In this document: one piece after another, positions 1-7,324 of the stretch
How the letters are laid out: each line of letters begins with the position of its first letter
Position numbering within the stretch: position 1 is the first letter of the stretch
Source of the DNA: Chloroflexota bacterium
GTDB lineage: Bacteria > Chloroflexota > Anaerolineae > VGOG01
Direction: 5' to 3'
DNA: 12,068 nt
Assembly: GCA_030615705.1 (NCBI GenBank)
Contig: JAUWYT010000017.1
Location: 1 to 12,068, forward strand
Notes under the pieces: generated by a model
Seen by the model: only the letters and a program-made list of their open reading frames with translations
What the model was told of the DNA's origin: nothing
Database searches by the model: none
Translations under genes and position numbers: made by a program

Positions 1-11
1 GATGTTGAGGG

Positions 12-494
12 ATGATGAGTTTTCGATACCGATTCTGGGCGTTTGCTGGCCGCTTGAAGGACAATGAGGATGGTCAGGTTCTGGTATTGTACGCGCTGAT
101 GATTATGGCCCTGGTTGGTCTGGCTGGTCTGGTCATCGATCTGGGGATTATCTTCGTCGAGCGACAAGAGCTCCAGACCATCGCCGACGGCGCAGCCCTG
201 GCCGGCGCGATGAATCTTAATAGGCTCATTCTCGCGTGGGGCACCAATTGCTTTCAGGTCAACCCTCTAACGAGCCGATGGGCGGCGGAGGAGTACTGTA
301 GCGAATATGGTGTTGACTGCGAGATTAATGTGATCCCGGATCTTTCCTGTGGTCATACGGGCATCGCCATTGACTCGGTGACGGTGACGGCAAAACGAGA
401 CGTTGATCGGTTTTTCTTCATCCATGTTCTCACCGGTGGTGACCCAATCGAGCTGAAAGCCACTGCAACAGCTAAGATGGTGGATGATTTTTGA
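12..494 (+). CDS. TadE/TadG-like pilus-associated membrane protein
   Basis: A 160-residue protein with the N-terminal signature of TadG/TadE-like Flp pilus assembly proteins: a short basic N-terminus, a DNEDGQVLVLYALM stretch, one membrane helix at about residues 23-48, then an ERQELQTIADGAALAGA motif (residues 50-66) very like the family's RRQLQTAADAAALAGA. The rest would lie outside the membrane and has four cysteines (one in TNCF, three in the YCSEYGVDCEINVIPDLSCG segment). It is shorter than full TadG proteins with a vWA part, so it is closer to a minimal TadE/TadG-like subunit. An in-frame TGA at 6-8 rules out a start further upstream; ATG 12 and ATG 15 are both possible, with a weak GAGGG just before. 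Its stop codon shares one base with the next start (TGATG), so the two are translationally coupled. Other tad genes probably lie upstream of the window (inference). Confidence 0.85.
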   Translation: MMSFRYRFWAFAGRLKDNEDGQVLVLYALMIMALVGLAGLVIDLGIIFVERQELQTIADGAALAGAMNLNRLILAWGTNCFQVNPLTSRWAAEEYCSEYGVDCEINVIPDLSCGHTGIAIDSVTVTAKRDVDRFFFIHVLTGGDPIELKATATAKMVDDF

Positions 495-1393
495 TGCGCA
501 TCGGACGCTTTCTCCCCCTTCTGTCCAAAGACAGGTGGACGTGGGGTGCCTGGCAACTCCACGTGCGGCGCGCTGTCATCGCGGCTAGCCTATGGCTACT
601 TGCGGTAACCCTCCACACGTTGATTGCACAACCCGCGCACGCGCAGGACGAAGGCATCCCCAAAGTCACCTGTGATGTGCTCGAAACAGCCTGCGACATA
701 ACAGGGGTCTTGGAGACTTTTCCGTTGCTTGAATTGTTCGGTGATTTGTTCCTTCCGACCCCCCACGACGAGTTTGACTTCCGCTGGCGCCCGTTCTGCC
801 GGACACCGCCTCCGGGATGCTTAGTAGGGGATTTTGAGGACGACCCGGGCACCGATGTCAAGACGGCAGTCAACGTACAAACCTACTTCTGGGCAATCCC
901 CGATCTTGAGAAGAAGACGTATCTTCGTTTTGTGCCGTTAGTAGCATGCACTACGCCCGCAGGACCGCTACTAGGCTCGGCGTATACATTGACCTGGACG
1001 CCGATCTATACGCCCCAGTGGTGTTTTGGCGATGGAAACTGGGGCATTAGCCCCGGCAAGTATCTGCCAGCTGGGCGACCGGATCTGATCGGAAAGAAAT
1101 TCCCGCCTGTGCAATGGTACGAATTCAGTAGCTACGGGCAGGAGCGCCGCACGAAAGACAATCAACCGGCCTTTGAGGTGACGATGATCACCTTCTGGAA
1201 GCTGGAGATCGATTGTGTTGTCATTTGTTATATCGTAATTGAAGTCCCTCCATTCATCATCCCTTATCCATGTGGGTATAAGAAATTCGGCCCATACCAG
1301 CCGATCCCCATTTGTAAGGACCACGCCGTGGCAGTCAAACAGGTGCTGTCGGTTCTGGTCCCAGGTCCTGCCTGGCCAATCCCGCAAGAATAG
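494..1393 (+). CDS. Secreted Cys-rich protein of unknown function
   Basis: I do not recognise this 299-residue protein. It has a long basic N-terminus followed by a hydrophobic segment (about residues 27-45) ending in QPAHA|QDEG, a good signal peptidase I site after residue 50. The mature part has ten cysteines, including two C-x(6-7)-C type pairs near its start (CDVLETAC, CRTPPPGC) and CVVIC near its end, plus many Trp, Tyr and Pro residues. This composition suggests a disulfide-stabilised extracytoplasmic domain. No second membrane helix is clear. The ATG at 494 overlaps the stop of the TadG-like gene by one base; a TTG at 491 would add one residue but ATG is preferred. The coupling suggests a role with the pilus-like protein, for instance as an accessory surface subunit, but this is inference only. 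Confidence 0.75.
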   Translation: MRIGRFLPLLSKDRWTWGAWQLHVRRAVIAASLWLLAVTLHTLIAQPAHAQDEGIPKVTCDVLETACDITGVLETFPLLELFGDLFLPTPHDEFDFRWRPFCRTPPPGCLVGDFEDDPGTDVKTAVNVQTYFWAIPDLEKKTYLRFVPLVACTTPAGPLLGSAYTLTWTPIYTPQWCFGDGNWGISPGKYLPAGRPDLIGKKFPPVQWYEFSSYGQERRTKDNQPAFEVTMITFWKLEIDCVVICYIVIEVPPFIIPYPCGYKKFGPYQPIPICKDHAVAVKQVLSVLVPGPAWPIPQE

Positions 1394-1413
1394 GTCAGCC
1401 CGGGAGATCACAC

Positions 1414-2652
1414 ATGGAATTAGTCGGCCGTGTCATTAAAGGCATCTACAAACTACTGGACGAGATCGGTAGCGGCGGTATGGCGACGGTGTACGTCGCC
1501 CGCAGCTTGCTGACTAACGAAATCGTCGCCGTCAAGATCCTGCACAGCCATATTGTCGAGCAGACGAAGTTTGTCAAACGCTTCAAGCGGGAGGGCAAGA
1601 TCCTGTCAGGCCTGCTCGACCGGCACATCATACGAGTCTGTGACTATGGCGTAGATGATAACCTGCACTTTATAGTCACCGAGTACGTCACTGGATTCAC
1701 GCTAGATGCAAGCCTCGAAGGGCTTGGTCCCTTGAATGTTGATTTGGCGCTTGGTATTGCCCGGCAGGTGGCCGAGGGACTACGAGTGACTTCCGACCAC
1801 AGTATTGTGCACCGGGACATCCGGCCGGGGAACTTGATGATCACCCGTGACGGTGTCGTTAAGATCGCTGATTTCGGGATCGCGAAGAGTCTAGGACTTC
1901 CCCGTATCACCGAACCCGGCTTTCTTCCCGGAGGCACCCCGTTCTACATTTCACCGGAGCAGTTGAAGGGCGACGTAGATATCCGCTCTGACATCTACTC
2001 TCTAGGGGTGACTTTATATGAGATGTTGATCGGCCAACCCCCCTTCATAGGAGAGAATGCGGTTGAAGTTGCTTTGAAGATCGAAAAGGTCCCTCCACCT
2101 TCACTGAGCAAACAGAGAAATGACATCTCTCCCGAACTTGAGGCATTGGTGCATAGTTGCTTGGCCAAACAACCTCAGGATAGATTCCAGACCCCACAGG
2201 AATTTATAGAGGCCATAGATAAGATTCCGGGTATTACTGCGGCGGAGGAAACTACCATTGCGAAAGCAGTTGCCCAAATGGCTGATTCAATGGCTTGTAG
2301 AGAACCCACACTTCTCCCAGCAACTGCTCCCTCTGAGGGGGCCGCTTTGGTCACGAGCAGTGGGCAGCGGTTTCCCATCAGAGGTGCCGTGGTCAGGATA
2401 GGTCGCAAGGACAGGCACAGGGGTATCTATCCTGATATTGATCTGCGTCCGCTGGATTCGCGTCGCCAAGTCTCCCGGCTGCACGCGCAGATCCGGCGCA
2501 AAGGAGAACGGTGGGTCGTCCTTGAGGAGAATGGCGTCCTCAATGGGACCTGGGTGAACAACCGTAGAATACGGGCCGGAGTAGAGGTGCCTATCAAACA
2601 TGGTGACAGACTTCGTCTCGCCGGTGTCCGGTTGATCTTTGAAGAACGATAG
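1414..2652 (+). CDS. Soluble Ser/Thr protein kinase with C-terminal FHA domain
   Basis: A 412-residue Hanks-type kinase. Kinase domain at about residues 11-265: Gly-rich loop GSGGMATVY (19-27), ATP-binding Lys41 in VAVK, catalytic HRD at 133-135, Asn140, DFG at 153-155 and SPE at 180-182. The catalytic loop reads HRDIRPGN, with Arg137 where most Ser/Thr kinases have Lys. A linker (about 266-309) contains EETT (Thr280/281) and EPTLL (Thr299), possible phosphosites. An FHA domain fills about 310-410, with the phosphothreonine-pocket residues in place: IGR (Arg331), SRLHA (Ser354, His357) and NGTWVN (Asn382). There is no membrane helix or signal peptide, so it should act in the cytoplasm, where the FHA could recruit phosphorylated partners or its own phosphorylated linker. 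ATG 1414 has GGGAG seven bases upstream and follows the secreted protein by 20 bases, consistent with one operon. Confidence 0.93.
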   Translation: MELVGRVIKGIYKLLDEIGSGGMATVYVARSLLTNEIVAVKILHSHIVEQTKFVKRFKREGKILSGLLDRHIIRVCDYGVDDNLHFIVTEYVTGFTLDASLEGLGPLNVDLALGIARQVAEGLRVTSDHSIVHRDIRPGNLMITRDGVVKIADFGIAKSLGLPRITEPGFLPGGTPFYISPEQLKGDVDIRSDIYSLGVTLYEMLIGQPPFIGENAVEVALKIEKVPPPSLSKQRNDISPELEALVHSCLAKQPQDRFQTPQEFIEAIDKIPGITAAEETTIAKAVAQMADSMACREPTLLPATAPSEGAALVTSSGQRFPIRGAVVRIGRKDRHRGIYPDIDLRPLDSRRQVSRLHAQIRRKGERWVVLEENGVLNGTWVNNRRIRAGVEVPIKHGDRLRLAGVRLIFEER

Positions 2653-2745
2653 CATTCGTCTGACCGCGGCTAAGTGAGCAAAGGGTCGCTAGCCGATGGG
2701 ATAGAAGCCGGGGGTAGCAATTCGCCAAAGTCTTGTCACATACAA

Positions 2746-2752
2746 GAGGAGG
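2746..2752 (+). promoter_or_regulatory. Ribosome binding site fixing the start of the FHA protein
   Basis: GAGGAGG lies seven bases before ATG 2760 and selects this start over an in-frame upstream start near 2733. The longer string GAGGAGGCGAC is repeated exactly before the PP2C gene (7536-7546). Confidence 0.8.
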
Positions 2753-2759
2753 CGACACA

Positions 2760-3191
2760 ATGCGTCTAAGTGGGTTAGAATTGGTCAATGGGCGGATTAT
2801 CTGCATCGGTCTATTGACAATTAGTGGAGAACGAATCAAGGAGATGCGCCGTCCAAGCACACCTTCGGCAGCGCTGGTTACAAGCAGCGGACACATCTTT
2901 CCGCTAAGGAAACCGATGGTGAGCATAGGGCGAACTGACCGCTTCAATGGGATCTTTCCGGAGGTTGATCTATCTGCTGAAGATCCCATGAGATACATTT
3001 CACGGCGACATGCCAGATTGCTTCGCAAAGGCCAACAGTGGGTACTTGTTGAGCAGCCTGGGGCGAAGCACGGCACCTATCTCAATGGGCGCAGGCTGGG
3101 CTCTGGGGTTGAAACCCCGGTGAGAAGCGGTGATTCTATCCGCTTAGCAAGGACCAAGCTGACCTTCCGGTCAAGAAGCAATTACAGTTAG
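2760..3191 (+). CDS. Small stand-alone FHA-domain protein
   Basis: A 143-residue protein that is almost entirely one FHA domain (about residues 38-138), a fold that binds phosphothreonine peptides. Pocket residues are present: IGR with Arg58, SRRHA with Ser81 and His84, and GTYLNG. By hand alignment about 50 of 98 residues match the FHA domain of the preceding kinase, including the unusual ALVTSSG opening, so the two are duplicates. The first 37 residues are not FHA; they include a short hydrophobic run (IICIGLLTI) that matches the start of the next protein's signal peptide at the same positions but is interrupted by charged residues and probably no longer works as a signal. It would act as a cytoplasmic adaptor for targets of the local kinases (inference). 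The start at 2760 is chosen from the strong GAGGAGG site. Confidence 0.88.
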   Translation: MRLSGLELVNGRIICIGLLTISGERIKEMRRPSTPSAALVTSSGHIFPLRKPMVSIGRTDRFNGIFPEVDLSAEDPMRYISRRHARLLRKGQQWVLVEQPGAKHGTYLNGRRLGSGVETPVRSGDSIRLARTKLTFRSRSNYS

Positions 3192-3291
3192 ATTCCGCCT
3201 AACACTAATCTCAATGATGTTAGCCATCGCATTCAGTGCGACTTATCTTTCGGTAGCTCAATGAATTGAATTCTGAGAGCGGGGGAGCATT

Positions 3292-5493
3292 ATGAGCAAG
3301 AAGGGCTTGAAGGCAATCTATGGCTTGGTGCTTTGCATTGGCTTACTAACCGTGGTTGTTACGCCACTGATTAGCTCGGCGCAAGAGCCCAAGGACGTGA
3401 CCATCAACTACATCGAAGCGGTCCGCGTTGCTGAAATCCCGCCGTATGAGGTACACGCCTACGTAACGGTATCCGACGCCGATGGGGCCCCGATCCCTGG
3501 AATAGACGCAGCCAACTTCACAGTACTCGAAGACGCTAAGAAGATGACCATCACTGAGGTAGCAACGGCAGTGGATAGCATAGCCGTGGTCCTTGTGCTC
3601 GATACCAGCGACAGCATGCGGGTGCCAGATCAATCGGGAAGGGTGCCGATAGACGAAGCCAAGAAGGCAGCAGCGGATTTCATCTGGAGCCTGGCCGACC
3701 AGGACAAAGTTGCCGTATATAGCTTCAACGAGGAGGCGACCCTTGAGATAGACTTCACCATAGACCACGGTGCGGCGATCAATGCGGTGAATCACCTGAC
3801 CACAGAGCCAAAATGGACTTGTCTCTACGATGCGGCTTTTGAGGGGGTGAACAAGACTGCAGAGATCCCAGAAGGGAGGAGGGCTATCGTTCTTCTCACT
3901 GATGGCGTGGATCAAAGCGACTCAGAACGCAGGCCATGTAGCCAAGTGAGGCTTGAAGATGTTAAAGCTAAGGCCGCGGAGATCAATGTCCCCCTCTACA
4001 CGATAGGGTTAGGGTCCGAGGTATACCTCAATGCGCGGGCTAAGCAGGATTTGGGGAGCTTGGCCAAGCGCACTGGTGGGCGAAGCCTTTTTGCGCCTAC
4101 CTCAGCCGAGTTAGGGGGGCTCTTCGGGGTCATCGCTAATCAACTGAAGAATCAATACGTGATCAAGTATAGATCTGGGGCCGCCAGTGCGGGGCACCAT
4201 AGCCTCAAAGTAAAAGTGCAGCATAAAGCCTGGCAAGACGATGACCAAAAGGGATTCTATACGCCACCTATACCGACAATTGAATCTGTTACTGTTAGCG
4301 CGCCTGGCCCGGTAACCCAAGGTGAAATGGTGTCCATTGAAGTGACGGTTACCTACCAGAGTATGGTAAAGAAGGTCCAGTTCTATGTTGATGGCGAAGC
4401 GCAGCCTCCGGTAACCTTGCCACCCTATGTCTGGCAATGGGATACTACTGAAGTCTTGGCAGGGCCCCATACTATAAGAGTCCAGGTTCACGACGACAAG
4501 GGTCCAACGGATGCTAGAGAGCTGAGCATTGAGATCAAGGCGCTGCCGACGTTGACGCCGACACCTGCACCTAGGCCCACGCCCACACTCGCACCCACAC
4601 CCATACCTTGCAGACCAGAAATTCTTTTTGTGAGCCCACCCGAGGGGTTAGTTCAAGATGAAGTGACAATTGAAGCAGAAGTTGCCACCTGCCAAAGTAG
4701 GGTGAAGAAAGTTCAATGTTATATAAATGATAAACCAGAACCTCCCATGACCTCGCCTCCCTATCGCTTTGTGTGGGACAGTGCTCAAGCTGGTGCAGGC
4801 CATCATACGCTCAGTTGTGAGGTTTACGACAACGAGGGCGTGGCTGACACTGCGAAGAGAAGTGTACGTGTTCGAGAGGGAATTAACTGGTACACAGTTG
4901 CTCTCCTGGCTTTGGCTGTGGGGCTTATGGCAGGAATTGTAGTCTTGCGAAGACGTCGGCGGGAACTTGAGTTCTTTGAGGAGGAGTATATACCTCCAGA
5001 TGAGATCTCAGATCAGGTGACGCGTGAAATGGATGAGGAGACGAGAGACGTATCTATGGAGCCAATAGCGACTCTGGGAGTCATCCAGAGCGTCGAGCTC
5101 AGCCCAGGTGAGACGTTTGAGTTGTTCGCCCGCAGTACCAGTATTGGTCGTGGTGCGGACAACGATATTCTCATCCCAGACCGGCCTGTCTCCAGGGAGC
5201 ATGCCAGTCTCATATTTGAAGAGGGCCGCTTCCGGATTTTCGACGTAGGCAGCACTTTCGGCACTAAGGTAAATGGGGCTCCAGTCCCAGCTGAAGGAGT
5301 CCGGTTGAGAGACAAGGATAGGATACAAGTAGGAACACGCACGGTGCTGGAGTTCACCCAACTGGAAGTGGAGAGATGCCCAACGGGCGAGGAGACTCGG
5401 CAGGTGGAGGGCGAAGAGGAAACTCGGGATATGGGCGAGGAAATAGAGAGCACGGAAGACACCCGAGACATGGACAAGCTGGAACAGGACTAA
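3292..5493 (+). CDS. Membrane vWA-Ig-Ig-TM-FHA protein
   Basis: A 733-residue protein spanning the membrane once. Order: signal peptide (1-30, cleavage near SSA|QEP); a beta-rich N-terminal part (about 38-92); a vWA domain (about 97-285) with an intact MIDAS metal site, DTSDS at 104-108, Thr176 in TCLYDA and Asp204 in LTDG; an Ig-like domain (about 327-418); a Pro/Thr-rich linker (about 419-440); a second, related Ig-like domain (about 441-527; both contain VKKVQ and PPY); a membrane helix (533-552) followed by RRRRR (553-557); then a cytoplasmic FHA domain (about 600-690; Arg620, Ser634, His637, Asn661). The vWA part should bind a ligand outside, with the FHA reading phosphothreonine inside. 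Five T-R-x-(M/V) motifs flank the FHA (Thr577, 584, 702, 711, 724), set in acidic sequence. ATG 3292 follows GGGGGAG by four bases. The order is opposite to that of the kinase and phosphatase downstream. Confidence 0.93.
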   Translation: MSKKGLKAIYGLVLCIGLLTVVVTPLISSAQEPKDVTINYIEAVRVAEIPPYEVHAYVTVSDADGAPIPGIDAANFTVLEDAKKMTITEVATAVDSIAVVLVLDTSDSMRVPDQSGRVPIDEAKKAAADFIWSLADQDKVAVYSFNEEATLEIDFTIDHGAAINAVNHLTTEPKWTCLYDAAFEGVNKTAEIPEGRRAIVLLTDGVDQSDSERRPCSQVRLEDVKAKAAEINVPLYTIGLGSEVYLNARAKQDLGSLAKRTGGRSLFAPTSAELGGLFGVIANQLKNQYVIKYRSGAASAGHHSLKVKVQHKAWQDDDQKGFYTPPIPTIESVTVSAPGPVTQGEMVSIEVTVTYQSMVKKVQFYVDGEAQPPVTLPPYVWQWDTTEVLAGPHTIRVQVHDDKGPTDARELSIEIKALPTLTPTPAPRPTPTLAPTPIPCRPEILFVSPPEGLVQDEVTIEAEVATCQSRVKKVQCYINDKPEPPMTSPPYRFVWDSAQAGAGHHTLSCEVYDNEGVADTAKRSVRVREGINWYTVALLALAVGLMAGIVVLRRRRRELEFFEEEYIPPDEISDQVTREMDEETRDVSMEPIATLGVIQSVELSPGETFELFARSTSIGRGADNDILIPDRPVSREHASLIFEEGRFRIFDVGSTFGTKVNGAPVPAEGVRLRDKDRIQVGTRTVLEFTQLEVERCPTGEETRQVEGEEETRDMGEEIESTEDTRDMDKLEQD

Positions 5494-5666
5494 GTCGTGG
5501 AAGCATCAAATCGTGTGAATCAATAGGCTTGTGCGTATTCGCCACAACAAAGTCTCCCGCTTCCGGCCGGGTTGCGGACTTGACGTGGTCTAAGAGCCAA
5601 TCTTCTCAACGGTTGTGCCTAGGTTATCCCATGGTTGACTGAAGTGTACTCCGTCAGGGGAACGAT

Positions 5667-7310
5667 ATGCGCAAACTATGTTCAAGGTGCAAAACTGAAG
5701 CTGAGGACATGCAGCAGACCTTCTGTGCTCAATGTGGGGCCAGGCTGACAGTGGAGCTTGAAGAGGGTGACAAGATCGGCAGCATCGAGATCATTGCCAA
5801 GCTACCCGAAGGCGACGGAGGCATGGCCACGGTCTATAGGGCTAAGCTGCCGGGTAGAAAGGGGCATGTGGCGCTGAAAATAGCCCATGACAGACCTTAC
5901 GAATACAGTGCCTTGCAAACGGAAGCCAATGTGTTAAGTGAGCTCGACCACCCTAACATCGTGAGGATCATCCCCCTCTCTTTAACGGAAGATAAGCAAG
6001 ACGGCTATGTCGAAAAGAAATACATTGGTGGTGAACCCAAGTGCTATATCGCCTTAGAATACATTGAGGGCTACTCCTTGAGGAGGCTCCTGAAGCACAA
6101 GGGGAAACTTGAACCGCCCGAGGTCCTGAACATCGTGCGCCAGATCGGTCCGGCTTTGAGCTACGCCCATTCGAAGGGAATCGTGCATTTAGACATCAAA
6201 CCGTCCAATATTCTCCTTTCAAAGGATGGGCGTCGAACAGTGCTATCCGACTTTGGTATCATGAGGCCTTATCATACTGGCCGCCGTGACAAGACAGGCA
6301 GAACTATTGGCACAGCCGGTTATATGTCGCCCGAACACATAACCCGCGCCGGTGTGGACCATCGTTCCGACATCTTCTCCCTGGGTGTAGTCCTATACGA
6401 GATGCTGACAGGAAAGGCTGCTTTCAAGGAGAAGACCACGAGCCAAACCCTGGTCGCCGTGATCCACAAGGACCCAGCCCCACCTTCCGAAATTAACCCG
6501 GATATTTCCCCAGATTTGGAACAGGTCGTTCTGAAGGCTCTAAAAAAGGATAAGCGGGAGAGATTCCAGACTACCAAGGAGTTTATCACCGCTTTACAGG
6601 ATGCGATCCCTCAACCGAGGCCTGTCTGGAAGAAACCGGCCACCGCGTTGGCCGCTGTGGCAGTGCTTATTGGTTTGGTATGGACCTGGTTCCGAGGATG
6701 GCAACCACCCCCGGTCACGATAACACCTCTGCCAACGTTAACGCCGTCGCCCGCAGTGATCATACCGTCGGCCACGCCAACGCCTGAAGCAGCACCAATG
6801 TCGCCGACACCATCGCCTAGGGTGACCACGCCGACGGACACGCCAACGCCCGAAGTATCTCCAACATCGCCGACACCGTCGGCCACGCCAGAGCCAACCT
6901 CTACGTTGGAACCGACCGCTACCCTTACAACAACGCCTACTACACCAACCCCTGCAACACCAACCCGCCCCTTGTACACGCCAGCGCCTGTCACTGGGGC
7001 TACGCCCGAGTGTCCCAAACCCGAGGCCCGGCTTTGTTATCCAACAGTGAACGCCGTGCTCAAGGGACCGGTCGAGATCCTTGGTTCGGCAGAGATTGAA
7101 AGCTTTGACTACTACAAGTTCGAGTTTCGCCACAAGGGTGCATTCGAGTGGTCGTTCCTGCGGCGCTTTGAGGAACCTGTGGCTGATGGCCTACTCGGCG
7201 TTTGGGACACCACCAACCTACCTGCTGGCAAGTACTGGTTCCGTTTGGTGGTAGTCAAGAAAGACGCGAACTACGAGCTTTGCGAGGTGCCGGTTACCGT
7301 TGCACGCTGA
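5667..7310 (+). CDS. Membrane Ser/Thr kinase with N-terminal zinc ribbon and outer domain
   Basis: A 547-residue membrane kinase. Residues 5-23 form a CxxC-x11-CxxC zinc ribbon (Cys5, 8, 20, 23). The kinase domain (about 38-305) has GDGGMATVY (49-57), Lys71 in ALKIA, a catalytic loop HLDIKPSN (174-181), DFG (195-197) and SPE (221-223). The HRD arginine is Leu175, a non-RD arrangement, so activation may not depend on the usual phospho-loop contact. There are small insertions before the hinge (DGYVEKKYIGGEPK) and in the activation loop. A membrane helix lies at about 325-342, then a Thr/Pro-rich linker to about 445 and an outer Ig-like domain (about 448-547) with Cys449, Cys457 and Cys539 and a WDTTNLPAGKYWFRLVVV strand pattern. 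The outer domain probably senses a surface cue. ATG 5667 has AGGGGA five bases upstream. Catalysis looks intact; the substrate is unknown, with the FHA-flanking motifs of the preceding protein as candidates. Confidence 0.93.
   Translation: MRKLCSRCKTEAEDMQQTFCAQCGARLTVELEEGDKIGSIEIIAKLPEGDGGMATVYRAKLPGRKGHVALKIAHDRPYEYSALQTEANVLSELDHPNIVRIIPLSLTEDKQDGYVEKKYIGGEPKCYIALEYIEGYSLRRLLKHKGKLEPPEVLNIVRQIGPALSYAHSKGIVHLDIKPSNILLSKDGRRTVLSDFGIMRPYHTGRRDKTGRTIGTAGYMSPEHITRAGVDHRSDIFSLGVVLYEMLTGKAAFKEKTTSQTLVAVIHKDPAPPSEINPDISPDLEQVVLKALKKDKRERFQTTKEFITALQDAIPQPRPVWKKPATALAAVAVLIGLVWTWFRGWQPPPVTITPLPTLTPSPAVIIPSATPTPEAAPMSPTPSPRVTTPTDTPTPEVSPTSPTPSATPEPTSTLEPTATLTTTPTTPTPATPTRPLYTPAPVTGATPECPKPEARLCYPTVNAVLKGPVEILGSAEIESFDYYKFEFRHKGAFEWSFLRRFEEPVADGLLGVWDTTNLPAGKYWFRLVVVKKDANYELCEVPVTVAR
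6773..6881 (+). repeat. Direct repeat in the kinase Thr/Pro linker
   Basis: Two copies of a 43-bp segment begin at 6773 and 6839, 66 bp apart and 36 of 43 identical by hand count. They encode the TPTPE...SPTPS part of the linker. The spacing is a multiple of three, so linker length can change without breaking the frame. Confidence 0.65.
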
Positions 7311-7316
7311 GGTGAG
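7311..7316 (+). promoter_or_regulatory. Ribosome binding site kept in front of the der fragment
   Basis: GGTGAG lies eight bases before ATG 7325 and directly follows the kinase stop codon. It suggests that the short der-derived reading frame can still be translated. Confidence 0.5.
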
Positions 7317-7324
7317 AATCTGGT

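Noticed and set aside
472..873. Antisense open frame of 133 codons over the secreted protein
   Set aside because: The sense frame has a signal peptide, translational coupling and patterned cysteines; the antisense frame has none of these.
2667..2695. CGGCTA...TAGCCG inverted repeat after the soluble kinase
   Set aside because: Only six pairs around a 17-base loop and no T run, so not a supported terminator.
5580..5608. TTGACG as a -35 box before the membrane kinase
   Set aside because: No credible -10 box follows at 16-18 bases, so no promoter is called in this gap.
5376..5642. Forward open frame of 88 codons across the vWA gene end and the following gap
   Set aside because: Most of it overlaps the vWA tail in another frame, the gap part has no recognisable sequence, and no ribosome binding site precedes it.
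6611..7018. Antisense open frame of 135 codons rich in Val and Gly
   Set aside because: It is the complement of the Thr/Pro linker of the kinase; low-complexity ACG/CCA codons leave the other strand open. No start signal or family feature.
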